The notes beneath the pieces were generated by a model, which did not search any database, was not told the origin of the DNA, and saw only the letters and a list, made by a program, of their open reading frames with translations. Both the position numbers and the translations under genes were made by a program. A DNA stretch of 25,924 bases from a virus. Positions within the stretch are counted from its first letter, which is position 1, and every line of letters begins with the position of its first letter. The stretch is from the IMG/VR virus record IMGVR_UViG_3300029955_000126, positions 1-25,924 of that record, one strand, 5' to 3'. Of the stretch, positions 5,015 to 12,851 are shown piece by piece.

Positions 5015-7923
5015 GCGACGGTGAAGTTGTAGGTCGGCATCGAGCTGATCGGGGGCGTTTGCCCCAGCACGTTCACCGGCAAGATGACGAACTGGTAAGT
5101 CCCTGCGACCGGGGCGACGACGAGGTTCCCGTTATAGCGGTTCCACTGCTGATAGGGCGTCGTCGTCCCGCAGGGCAGCAGGCGCCACCAGACCTGCCAT
5201 TCGCCTGAGTAGAAGCGATAGCCCGTCGTGTCCCAGACCGTGTCGAAGACGAGGAAGCCAGGGATCTGCGAGATAGTCACCGACACGGGGGCCGGGATCG
5301 TCAACGGGTCGGTCGGGGTGCTATAGTTCGGCTGCGGGATGATCACCGCCTGATCAGCCTCGTACCACTTGTTCCGATTGATCTCGATGCAGTTGATCTC
5401 GAAGTGGTCAGGCGTCCCATCCGTCTCGGTGATCTTGAGAACCCGGAACGGCTTGGCCACTGTGTAGGGGCCGTTGGTGTCGAAGATCGTCAAGCTGCTC
5501 CCGACGCCGACATTGGACGGCGGCGCCTGAGCCAGCACCATCGAACCATCACTCGACAGGCTCTGGATCGGGATATCGACTACGCCTGAGGAGGTCTCGA
5601 TCACGGCGTGGTAGGAGCCGGCTACCGGGGTGGGTGGCTCAACCCCCAGGTTCACCGTCTCTTGGGTGATGTAGAGGGCCCCCGAGCTGAAGTGCCCCTC
5701 GTAGAGAGCGAGGCTGATCCTCGTATCGTATGAAGGCGCACAGACACTCGATATCACCGTCGTCCGGGTATAGACGCCCGGTGTGACGGTCGGTGCCGTC
5801 GTGAAGACCGTTGCCGAGACACCACTCTCATAGACCCAGGAGGGCGCCGCGCTCACCAGCGTAAGGGTCTCACCTGAGAAGTGCGTGGCTGGCACGGTGA
5901 GCGGGGTGTTCCCCGCTACCTGTTGGCTGAAGGTGACCTGGATGTCAGCAGGAGGGGTTCCGATGGCAGCATCAGCTCCTGCCGCCGCCGCCTCCCCCCA
6001 CTGCACCTGGGTGCCTGTCGGAGCCGCCAGCGTCAGCGCAGTCCCAGAGATGCTGGCGATCTGTCCCCGCTGGAGCGTCGAGTTATAGAGCGAGAAGACC
6101 GCCTGGGGCGGGACGAACGGAGGGATCTCCTGTAGCATCGTCAGGGTCAAGGTCGAGCCCGGTGCGGTGGGGGCCAAGGGGGAATATACAACACCGCTAG
6201 GGACATCGATGACCAGCGTGTAGGATTGCCCAGCCTCCAGGTAGATTGGGTCACGTAGGGTGATGGTGTTCCCAGCATATGACTTGATACGGCCCGTCAC
6301 CCCAAAGCCGAGGTCTTCGTCGCCAATCAAGATCACATCCATGGGTTTGACGTTCGCACCCAGACGGTTGGTCACTAGGGTTGCCGTCATCGTCTCGGTG
6401 GTCGCGGTGATCAGCTTGTAGCGAGCCCGGCGGATCGCTTCCGAGGCGTTGGTGCAGCCAACCGCGACAAAGTCCAGGCGGATCTGCCCGTTAGCGGCGA
6501 TGTAGTTCGGGTCAGTGATCAGTCGCTTATCGGTGTTCCACTGGATCTCGGGATTGGTGAAGGTGCAGTTGATGTAGTTGTATTGCGAGGTGATGTCAGT
6601 GAAGGAATAGCTGATGTCGCCGATCACGTTCTCGCGGGTGAACAGAGCGACCGCCTGCTCGTCCTTGTCGACCTTCAGATAGATCGTGCCGTTGAGATCG
6701 GTGAACATCACCCCATTGAATGCCCCTGCCATGTACTTGGCCTGCTCCTTGACGGAGCGGGCATCAGAGATCAGGGCGTTGAACGTGTAGCGCGGCAATC
6801 CATCCCCAACGGTCTCGTCGCACCACTGGGCGGCTTCGTAGAACGACCACTTATCGACCGTCAGAGGGCGATAGAACGAAGCACCATAGCGCGTGTTGGT
6901 CATCAGGTCGTAGAGGCACCACGCCGGGTTGTTGGTCCAAGCAAGCTGGAAGGTGCCGTCCCAGATGCCGGTGTAGGTCCTGTTGATCGGATCGTAGTTG
7001 GCCGGCACCTTGATCACCAGCATGTCGTAGATGCCGCTGAGCTGAGGCAGCGACGAGAACTGGGTCGAGGAGGTACCGTAGATCTGGACACAGGCGGTGT
7101 TGGGGAACTTCCAGTATTGGCTGTTGAGCGCCTGGAAGCTCTCCCACATGGTATCCGAATAGTGGGTCGCTCCGTCCGAGTTCGCTGTGAGCTTGACGAC
7201 TTGGATGTCCCAAGTGTCGTCAAGCGGGAGAACCTCGGTCACCGTCTGGTAGACGTAGTCGGACTGGGTCTTCCCGCTGATGATCGTGTCCTGCACCGTC
7301 AAGGCGATAGCAGCGTTGTCCCAGAGCGACGAGACGCTATCGCTCGAATAGAGGTAGGGCTGAGTGACATCGAGGTAGCTGTTGACCGCTGCGTTGGCCC
7401 GCAGGGCGGTGCTGAGGACAGCTTGGGATTCGATGGAAGCGATCACCGCCGCAACCTGATTGATGTCGACCCAGGTAGTGGACTTAGTCGGCTTGAACAG
7501 GATCTGCAGCGTCAGCGTTGTCGCATAGGAGCCGCTGCTATCGGTGGTCATCAAGGACTGGAGGACGATGCGGTTACCGATGGCAACGATATCACCAGAC
7601 ACGGTGCTGCGCGTGATCGGCTGGTTATACCAGAGGTTGGTGCCGATGTTGGTGCTACACGATGCCCCACTAAGCGAAAGAGCAATCGTGTAGCTGGGGA
7701 CGGCGTCACCTTCAAAGAAGTTGAGGGTGAAGCCAGGGAAGTTGGCGTTGCCGCTGTCATCCGTCAGCTGGGTGTCGCCAATCAGAAAGGATTGGTTACC
7801 ATTCTGCAGGCCCTTCCAAGGTCCCTCACCGAGCGCAATGAGTGTCTCGAAGGTATCGTCAGACCTGAGAGTATCAGGGTTGTTGGAATACGAGGAGCCT
7901 GAGGAGCCTGAATTACCGCCCAT
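5011..7923 (-). CDS. Tail tip hub / host-specificity protein (gpJ-like)
   Basis: A 970-residue protein starting at an ATG that overlaps the gpI stop as TAATG. The N-terminus is a Gly/Ser/Asn-rich leader (MGGNSGSSGSSYSNNPDTLRS) followed by SDDTFETLIALGEGPWKGL, as in gpJ-type proteins (a 'lsEGpI.Gl' motif). Residues about 370-545 contain the phage tail tip module: VKEQAKYMAGAFNGVMF, then ASEAIRRARYKLI... TMTATLVTNRLGANVKPMDVILIGDEDLGF... GRI, the typical 'A..Ar..l......tv.f.....g..v.pGDvi.i.d' block. The C-terminal part has several beta-sandwich-like stretches and a final FN3-like segment. In lambda, gpJ forms the central fibre and touches the receptor; the order gpL, gpK, gpI, gpJ is kept here, which supports the assignment. 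Confidence 0.9.
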   Translation of the reverse strand: MGGNSGSSGSSYSNNPDTLRSDDTFETLIALGEGPWKGLQNGNQSFLIGDTQLTDDSGNANFPGFTLNFFEGDAVPSYTIALSLSGASCSTNIGTNLWYNQPITRSTVSGDIVAIGNRIVLQSLMTTDSSGSYATTLTLQILFKPTKSTTWVDINQVAAVIASIESQAVLSTALRANAAVNSYLDVTQPYLYSSDSVSSLWDNAAIALTVQDTIISGKTQSDYVYQTVTEVLPLDDTWDIQVVKLTANSDGATHYSDTMWESFQALNSQYWKFPNTACVQIYGTSSTQFSSLPQLSGIYDMLVIKVPANYDPINRTYTGIWDGTFQLAWTNNPAWCLYDLMTNTRYGASFYRPLTVDKWSFYEAAQWCDETVGDGLPRYTFNALISDARSVKEQAKYMAGAFNGVMFTDLNGTIYLKVDKDEQAVALFTRENVIGDISYSFTDITSQYNYINCTFTNPEIQWNTDKRLITDPNYIAANGQIRLDFVAVGCTNASEAIRRARYKLITATTETMTATLVTNRLGANVKPMDVILIGDEDLGFGVTGRIKSYAGNTITLRDPIYLEAGQSYTLVIDVPSGVVYSPLAPTAPGSTLTLTMLQEIPPFVPPQAVFSLYNSTLQRGQIASISGTALTLAAPTGTQVQWGEAAAAGADAAIGTPPADIQVTFSQQVAGNTPLTVPATHFSGETLTLVSAAPSWVYESGVSATVFTTAPTVTPGVYTRTTVISSVCAPSYDTRISLALYEGHFSSGALYITQETVNLGVEPPTPVAGSYHAVIETSSGVVDIPIQSLSSDGSMVLAQAPPSNVGVGSSLTIFDTNGPYTVAKPFRVLKITETDGTPDHFEINCIEINRNKWYEADQAVIIPQPNYSTPTDPLTIPAPVSVTISQIPGFLVFDTVWDTTGYRFYSGEWQVWWRLLPCGTTTPYQQWNRYNGNLVVAPVAGTYQFVILPVNVLGQTPPISSMPTYNFTVA

Positions 7924-8525
7924 TAGATTTGCACCGCTGGGGTGGCGGCGAGATTACCGCTGGAGTCAGCGGCACCTGCGACGATCTCAGCCGAGAGGAT
8001 CTGCCCGTAGACCAGCATGGTGCCATAACCGATGGGGATCGGCGTCCCAATCTGGGTCGTATTTTGTGGGGTACCGAGGTAAAGCGAGGCCTCTGGACTG
8101 GAGTTGAGACTATTCTTAGGGGCGGGGCTGATGAGGGCGAGGAGGCCTCCGATCATCAACGAGGCCCCCAGAGGGATTAGGTTCAGAGACGCGCCACCTG
8201 TGTAGGGGGATAGAATAACCGCAGCGATGATAATGACAGCGCCAACAACCATCTGGATCATGCCGCCGCCGCTGCCCGCACCAGCGAAGGCCGGGACCAA
8301 GTGGAGTTCCTCAATGTCGTCGGAGAGCGGCGAATAGATCGCTTCACGGGTCGGGAACCCCACCACGCAAACCCGGTGGCGCCCCCGCCCTGGCACGGCC
8401 TGGAGTGCCCGGCCGGTGACCACGCAGAGAGCCTCGACGGCCTCGGCGACGGTGTCAACCGCTAGATCAAGGACCTGAGGAACCAGCTTCCTAAGGTAGC
8501 CGTGGACAATAATCCGACGCTTCAT
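7923..8525 (-). CDS. Tail assembly protein (gpI-like)
   Basis: A 200-residue protein. The start was placed at the ATG at 8525 (MKRRIIVHGYLRKLV), with CTCTGGAGAGGTTCTCAAAG upstream, rather than at in-frame starts further up that lie deep inside the JAB gene. Residues 1-80 have the beta-grasp pattern of lambda gpI (I-V-H-G-Y-L... VDTVAEAVEAL... IEELHLVPAFAGAG). Two hydrophobic glycine-rich helices follow (about 89-105 and 114-133), then a polar C-terminus with LYLGTPQNTTQIGTPIPIGYG, a typical gpI motif. In lambda, gpI is needed to assemble the tail initiator but is not certain to stay in the virion. It overlaps the JAB gene by 35 nt and gpJ by 1 nt. Confidence 0.85.
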   Translation of the reverse strand: MKRRIIVHGYLRKLVPQVLDLAVDTVAEAVEALCVVTGRALQAVPGRGRHRVCVVGFPTREAIYSPLSDDIEELHLVPAFAGAGSGGGMIQMVVGAVIIIAAVILSPYTGGASLNLIPLGASLMIGGLLALISPAPKNSLNSSPEASLYLGTPQNTTQIGTPIPIGYGTMLVYGQILSAEIVAGAADSSGNLAATPAVQI

Positions 8526-8811
8526 CTTTGAGAACCTCTCCAGAGGAGGAGACATTGTAACAGGACACTCCATCAACGCCAATGATGAAGTGCCGTAGAT
8601 CTGGCCATCCTTGGAAGCATTCCCGATCTATGTCTGAAAGTTTACTAGTAGAATTTGGGTGCGTGTGGATGGTCGCCCATATCTGATCTTCAAACCGAAC
8701 CATATACATTGGGTCAACGAAGAAGCTATTTTCGGGCGTGGCGGAGACGTTAGGCAGCTCGATCACCTCTCCGCTGTGGAGGATGATGCCGACCCGCTCC
8801 TTAACGCCCAC
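8491..8811 (-). CDS. JAB/MPN (Mov34-like) metallopeptidase domain protein, N-terminal half of gpK as a separate gene
   Basis: A 106-residue protein from a GTG at 8811, overlapping the NlpC/P60 gene by 11 nt; no strong ribosome binding site, so coupling is likely. The JAMM zinc signature is complete: catalytic Glu in KERVGII (E5), then H49-T-H51-P-x6-S59-x2-D62 (HTHPNSTSKLSDID). ELPNVSATPENSFFVDP matches the usual gpK N-terminal pattern ('PN....P..sF.i.p'). In lambda, gpK is one chain with MPN plus NlpC/P60; here the two domains are separate genes in reversed order, the peptidase first. It probably acts in tail tip assembly or cell wall penetration. Confidence 0.85.
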   Translation of the reverse strand: MGVKERVGIILHSGEVIELPNVSATPENSFFVDPMYMVRFEDQIWATIHTHPNSTSKLSDIDRECFQGWPDLRHFIIGVDGVSCYNVSSSGEVLKDEASDYCPRLP

Positions 8812-9259
8812 GTTTGTTCGCCGGCAAGAGATCCATCAGGTCCATCTGCTTCATGTCAGCGGCCTTCGGCTTCACGTCCTTGTGGCGGAAGACACCCAGC
8901 GTCATGTTGCGCCAGATGCCGCCATAGGTGATCCGCTCGGAAAGCCGGTCGGTGTAGTGGTGAAGGATCGTACCGTCGCCGAGGTTGATTGCAGCATGGC
9001 AGGCCACGCGGGCGCCGACCGCGATCAGGAAGACGTCGCCAGGCTGCCACTTGCTGGGGTGGCAGTCGACACCTCGGAACCCCTCCTCGTAGGCGTTCGC
9101 CATGTAGAGGTCCATGCCTTGGTCCCACCATTTGCTGGGCCGGGCATATTCCGAGAGGGTGACCCCGAAATTGTCGGCGTAGAACCGCTGGAGCAAGGTG
9201 TAGCAGTCGTCCACACCATGCTTGAAGGGAATGCCGAGGAGGTGCTCGTATTTCATCAT
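8801..9259 (-). CDS. NlpC/P60 cysteine peptidase of the tail tip (gpK C-terminal-like)
   Basis: A 152-residue protein from the ATG at 9259, which overlaps the gpL-like stop as ATGA. The catalytic Cys19 lies in GVDDCYTLLQRFYADNFG, the standard 'G.DC..l....' helix; His88 is in RVACHAAINLGDG and a third polar residue is H100/H101 in ILHHYTDR. WQPGDVFLIAVG is the family's 'pGDvvlf' strand. Family members cleave gamma-D-glutamyl-diaminopimelate or similar peptidoglycan peptide bonds; in tail tips they open the wall locally during DNA injection. The C-terminus (RHKDVKPKAADMKQMDLMDLLP) is a charged extension. Confidence 0.9.
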   Translation of the reverse strand: MMKYEHLLGIPFKHGVDDCYTLLQRFYADNFGVTLSEYARPSKWWDQGMDLYMANAYEEGFRGVDCHPSKWQPGDVFLIAVGARVACHAAINLGDGTILHHYTDRLSERITYGGIWRNMTLGVFRHKDVKPKAADMKQMDLMDLLPANKRGR

Positions 9260-11220
9260 AGTGTGACACTCGGAAAATCGGGGGGCTGATAGCAGCGGGC
9301 CGGGATCGTGAACATCGGGCCGTCGATGTCTTCGCGGAGCTGCAGCTGGATCGAGGTCTTGTTCAGGCTGGTAACCCGCATCACTCGCCATGTCATGCGC
9401 TGGTAGATCGCATTGTCGCCGGCGAGGTTGGTCCCCAACACTCGGAACCGATAGACCGTCGCGGAGTCGAGCTTGCGCTGGGCGACGAAGGACGAGAAGA
9501 ACCCAGAGGGGTTCATGATCGCCAGGGTCGGGCGGCTGACCTCTTCGTCGGCCCCGTTCATGACACCAGAGATCTTGATGCCTAGGCTCTCCCACACCTT
9601 GCCCTGCCACGTCAGCGCGTTGCCCGCGTGGAGGTAGATGTTGGTGACGTTGTCGTTCAGCACGATCTGGAACAGGTCGACGAGGCTATCGCCGGTCAGT
9701 AGCTTGCTGTCCGCGACGTGCTCGGGGATGCTCCAGGGGCTCGGGGTCTGGCCACCGGCCGTGAAGTTGGCCCCTGCCGAGATCACGGCTGAGCCGGTGT
9801 TGCGAAAGATGTTGTTGGTGATCGCGCAATTCTGCTCGGCCGACTGGACGATGCCGAGGGATGCCCACCGCTCGGTGGTATTGGTCAGGTCCATCGACGC
9901 TGCGAGGTCGACCGCAGCAAGGTTGGCCGTGAAGAGCTGAACCCCGGTGATCGCCACTGTAGGGAAGCTGGCTTGGAAGGGGTCGAGGACGATACCGTTG
10001 CAGATGATCGCCTCGATGTTGAGGCTATCGAGGCCCACCTGGGTGAGGTACAGCGCACCGCCGAAGCGATAGCCCATCCAGAGGCCTGTCGACGAAGGAG
10101 CTTGAGTAGCCGCCCCGGTGATCGCATAGCTCGGCGTGCCGATGATGTCGACGGCATCGACATTGGGCTGGGTCAGCGCAAGCGAGGAGTAGAAGAGCGT
10201 CCCCTCGACCCCTGTCAGCAAGACAGTCGGGTCGGCCTGAACAGGGCTGGCAGAGAGCGGGAAGCTCTCCTGGCCTGCCAGGGCCGCCGCCGAGATGGGG
10301 TGGGTGCTGCCGGCCAGGACGGTGAACTGCTCGACCTCGTTGATCGATGTCGAGGCAGCCGCTTGGGTGGTTGCCCCTGCTGCCGTGAGCAGGCAGGTCC
10401 CGGTAACCAAGAGAGCCGAGATAGGCTGGATCGGGCCGTTGAGGATGACGAACTGCTCGATCTCGTTGATCGAAATCGAGGAGGCACCCTGGACAAGGCT
10501 GGCAGAAGCAGTGATGCCGTTCAGGACGACGATGGCCGCCGAGGGGTTTGCTTGGGTGGCAGCACCCGTGAGGGTGAACTGCTCGACCTCGTTGATCGAA
10601 AGGACGGAGGCAGCTTGGACAAGGCTGGCAGAAGCAGTGATGCCGTTCAGGACGACGATGGCCGCCGAGGGGTTTGCCTGGGTGGAGGCTCCAGCCATGA
10701 CGAACTGCTCGACCTCGTTGATCGAAATCGAGGAGGCACCCTGGACGAGCACGATGGAGGAGTTCGTCAGGTTGCGGATCGAGAGGTTGACGGTTGCAAC
10801 AGCTTGGGTCGCCGACATCGAGCTGACCGTGAAGCCTTCAACCTCGTTGATCGAGAGTGCCGCTGCGGCCTGGGCGAGGCTGAGGGAGGCCGAGGTGGAG
10901 CCACCGCCTGAGCTGATCGAGACCGAGGCGTTCGCCTGGACCGGGCCGACGTAGAGGACGATGAAGTTCTGGGCTTCGTTGATTGAGACCGACGAGGCTG
11001 CTTGAAGGCAGGCTGCTGAGAGCGTGATGAGGCCACCGACCGCAATCGAGACCGACGAGGCCGCTTGGCCTACACCGCCTGAGATAACCGTGAAGCTTTC
11101 GGTCTCATTGATCGAGACAGAGGAGGCAACCTGAACAGGGGCTGCAAAGAGGGTGAAGCCTGCAGCACCTGCAGACGCTGGAGCGCCAAGGGGGTAAACA
11201 CCAAGGACGCCGTTCAGCAT
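9256..11220 (-). CDS. gpL-like minor tail protein with a long N-terminal 21-residue repeat array
   Basis: A 654-residue protein, far longer than lambda gpL (232). Residues about 29-457 are some 20 tandem units of about 21 residues, alternating VQxASSxSINExExF-type units with TQANPSAAIVVLNGITASASL-type units. Residues about 490-654 match gpL: ALTWQGKVWESLGIKISG, EEVSRPTLAIMNPSGFFSSF, TVYRFRVL, then IQLQLREDIDGPMFTIPARCYQPPDFP. Lambda gpL continues with a cysteine cluster that binds an Fe-S centre; this protein stops after a single Cys, so that part is missing. The repeats look like a beta-solenoid fused to the tail tip ring. It precedes NlpC/P60 with an ATGA overlap, the lambda L-K order. Confidence 0.8.
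   Translation of the reverse strand: MLNGVLGVYPLGAPASAGAAGFTLFAAPVQVASSVSINETESFTVISGGVGQAASSVSIAVGGLITLSAACLQAASSVSINEAQNFIVLYVGPVQANASVSISSGGGSTSASLSLAQAAAALSINEVEGFTVSSMSATQAVATVNLSIRNLTNSSIVLVQGASSISINEVEQFVMAGASTQANPSAAIVVLNGITASASLVQAASVLSINEVEQFTLTGAATQANPSAAIVVLNGITASASLVQGASSISINEIEQFVILNGPIQPISALLVTGTCLLTAAGATTQAAASTSINEVEQFTVLAGSTHPISAAALAGQESFPLSASPVQADPTVLLTGVEGTLFYSSLALTQPNVDAVDIIGTPSYAITGAATQAPSSTGLWMGYRFGGALYLTQVGLDSLNIEAIICNGIVLDPFQASFPTVAITGVQLFTANLAAVDLAASMDLTNTTERWASLGIVQSAEQNCAITNNIFRNTGSAVISAGANFTAGGQTPSPWSIPEHVADSKLLTGDSLVDLFQIVLNDNVTNIYLHAGNALTWQGKVWESLGIKISGVMNGADEEVSRPTLAIMNPSGFFSSFVAQRKLDSATVYRFRVLGTNLAGDNAIYQRMTWRVMRVTSLNKTSIQLQLREDIDGPMFTIPARCYQPPDFPSVTL
9850..11136 (-). 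repeat. About 20 tandem 21-residue repeats in the gpL-like protein
   Basis: Seven units carry SINE followed by x-E/Q-x-F (SINETESF, SINEAQNF, SINEVEGF, SINEVEQF and so on), separated by a second unit type, so the double unit is 42 residues (126 nt). The DNA is nearly identical in the centre: 10490-10551 and 10616-10677 match over 62 nt at exactly 126-nt offset. Units towards the gpL domain are degenerate but keep the leading VQ/TQ. Confidence 0.85.
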
Positions 11221-11222
11221 CT

Positions 11223-12080
11223 TTAACCCGTGATTTCAACGGTATCGACGCGGGCCAACCAGTGAAGAACGCGGCCAGTGGGGGTTCCTGAGGGGGGTGT
11301 CACGGTGAAGCCTACGCAGTTGTAACTCCCTCCGTTAGAGGCGGTTACTCCAACACCCGTGAGATTCCAACCATTTTGTGCGACCTGACTTCCTAAGACT
11401 GGACTCGTAACTGCAGCAGTCGTCGAGACAGTGCAGGAAGCAATCCCCGCAACTGTAGTATCAAGGATTGCGACATTTGCCGCTGTGGTTTGATCTGTCA
11501 CTATAACAGTTATTTTGAGCGACATGCTCTGACCACTATTAACATTTATACTCATACCCCCGCCAGAGCCAAAGCTGAGCAAATGCGGGGTAGTGCCAGT
11601 TGTGGTGCCCATACCGACATAGGTCCCGATCTGCCGATCACCGATAGTGCTGAACTTCCCGCTGGCATAGGCCCATTGCCCTTGGGTGTTGCCTGCAGCG
11701 TTCAAGCCATGGATAAAACACTGGGAGGTGGTTCCGTTGTTACAGGAGTCACCAAACATATAGCTGCCGGGGGAACCTGTGTGGCCGTTCCCGATGATGA
11801 TCGAAGGCGTCGTCGGGAACGCGTACCCGCCACCATAGGCATTGATCCCGAGGTTGGTCCCCATCACCACCACAGGGGATGTTGCCCCATAGTAGTTGAT
11901 CCCCGACCCAATAATAATGTTACCCCCCACCCCGCCTGGCTGAGCAAGGAGGTTCGACGAGTTACCAACCACAATGTCGTTGGAATAGGCTGCGGCAGCA
12001 GATCGACCAACAGCCAGGGCGCCGTTGATACTGCTAATCAGGTTCGCTAGGCGCTGCCGAACATCGAGTCCGCTGAACAT
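11223..12080 (-). CDS. Beta-rich fibre-like virion protein
   Basis: A 285-residue protein starting 1 nt after the preceding gene. Residues 1-30 form an amphipathic helix (MFSGLDVRQRLANLISSINGALAVG). Residues about 35-130 contain short IVVG/IIIG/VVMG strands spaced by Asn/Gly turns (DIVVGNSSN, NIIIGSGIN, VVVMGTNLGIN, SIIIGNGHTG), the look of a trimeric beta-roll or beta-helix. The C-terminal half is Thr/Val/Ser-rich beta sandwich with SQVAQNGWNLTG and VLHWLARVDTVEITG. A tail fibre or surface decoration is inferred from composition and from its place among minor tail genes. Parts (about 11300-11560) are less GC-rich than neighbours, suggesting a variable module. Family not recognised. Confidence 0.6.
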   Translation of the reverse strand: MFSGLDVRQRLANLISSINGALAVGRSAAAAYSNDIVVGNSSNLLAQPGGVGGNIIIGSGINYYGATSPVVVMGTNLGINAYGGGYAFPTTPSIIIGNGHTGSPGSYMFGDSCNNGTTSQCFIHGLNAAGNTQGQWAYASGKFSTIGDRQIGTYVGMGTTTGTTPHLLSFGSGGGMSINVNSGQSMSLKITVIVTDQTTAANVAILDTTVAGIASCTVSTTAAVTSPVLGSQVAQNGWNLTGVGVTASNGGSYNCVGFTVTPPSGTPTGRVLHWLARVDTVEITG

Positions 12081-12081
12081 C

Positions 12082-12504
12082 TTAGAAGTCCCCAGCGAGG
12101 CCGTTGACGTTCAAGACCTTCCCCGAGGTGAGAGCTATGGGGAGCCCCACATAAAGAGACCAGCCGGCTCCGAGCCATAGCACCCGATTACCGAAGGGGT
12201 CCATCGCGGTGCTACCGAGGAGGTTGGCATCGTCGAGAACATCCTTGGCTGCTACCCCCGAGCTGTTCCCTGCTCCAGCGGCAACGCTCACCGTCGCTAC
12301 GATGAACTGGGTCGTCCCATTGAAGAGGATGATGTTCACGTCATGGGCCGACGTGTCGGTCGTGGAGAGGTTCAGCCGGTCGATGCGGCTGCCATTGGTG
12401 CCAGCGGAGTAGACGCTCTCGGCCGTCGTCCCCATCGCGTTGGTGAGCTGGAAGCCGACGTTCTTGACCGTGCCGGGGAAGATGGGTTGGGTGTTCGCTG
12501 CCAT
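12082..12504 (-). CDS. Small beta-rich virion protein, unknown family
   Basis: A 140-residue protein whose ATG overlaps the upstream stop as TAATG. Sequence is Thr/Ser/Ala/Gly-rich with alternating beta pattern: SRIDRLNLSTTDTSAHDVNIILFNGTTQFIVATVSVAAGAGNSSG, then DPFGNRVLWLGAGWSLYVGLPIALTSGKVLNVNGLAGDF. This pattern resembles small phage particle proteins that report as 'virion structural' in many alphaproteobacterial phages. There are no cysteines or membrane helices. It sits in a five-gene run of similar proteins behind a strong promoter, so a role at the tail surface or tip is likely. The exact function is unknown. Confidence 0.65.
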   Translation of the reverse strand: MAANTQPIFPGTVKNVGFQLTNAMGTTAESVYSAGTNGSRIDRLNLSTTDTSAHDVNIILFNGTTQFIVATVSVAAGAGNSSGVAAKDVLDDANLLGSTAMDPFGNRVLWLGAGWSLYVGLPIALTSGKVLNVNGLAGDF

Positions 12505-12848
12505 TACTGGGATCCACAGATCGAGATGAACTCAAGGGAATTGATCGTCGAGACCGCCGCCGCCGTGATCGATATCGTGCAGGTCGCCGTGCCCGAGAGA
12601 ATGAGAGCAGCGCCGCCGTTGGTGCTGCTTTCAACATTCCGGGTGAGGGTCGTGCCCGACGAGGAGTAGATCCCCCAGCCACACTCGTGACCCGGCGTGC
12701 CAGTGTCTTCGAGGGCATAGTAGACGAGTTCCTGGTCCACAACCCCGCCGAGGGCAGCGGTCAGATACCCACTGACAGCAGCACCCATCGTGATGGGATC
12801 AGTGCCGGTGGTGCTGACGCTGACCTTGATGAGGTTGTGGTAGCCCAT
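12504..12848 (-). CDS. Small virion protein, unknown family
   Basis: A 114-residue protein, 3 nt after the preceding stop. N-terminus NLIKVSVSTTGTDPITMGAAVSGYLTAALGGVVDQELVYYALEDTG, then WGIYSSSGTTLTRNVESSTNGGAALILSGTATCTISITA. This 'v..tT.TG...i.lg.av.gy.tf......g..v.Y.i.d....E.G.G.y....tL.R' pattern recurs in small virion proteins of many phages. It is probably a beta sandwich that decorates tail or fibre. Three Cys residues are present. The assignment as a structural protein is inferred from pattern and neighbours. Confidence 0.65.
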   Translation of the reverse strand: MGYHNLIKVSVSTTGTDPITMGAAVSGYLTAALGGVVDQELVYYALEDTGTPGHECGWGIYSSSGTTLTRNVESSTNGGAALILSGTATCTISITAAAVSTINSLEFISICGSQ

Positions 12849-12851
12849 GGA

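Noticed and set aside
6583-7902. 439-residue plus-strand reading frame opposite the gpJ-like gene
   Set aside because: Arg/Val/Asp/Gly-rich shadow of the real gene, no ribosome binding site, no recognisable motif; produced by GC-rich third positions.
8801-9610. 269-residue reading of the NlpC/P60 gene
   Set aside because: The upstream part lies within the gpL domain and is shadow; the ATGA-overlap start at 9259 gives a complete NlpC/P60 domain.
9973-10911. Plus-strand frame with DLVDR repeats opposite the gpL-like repeats
   Set aside because: It is the reverse-strand image of the 126-nt coding repeats; the minus frame has a lambda gpL domain and good coupling to neighbours.
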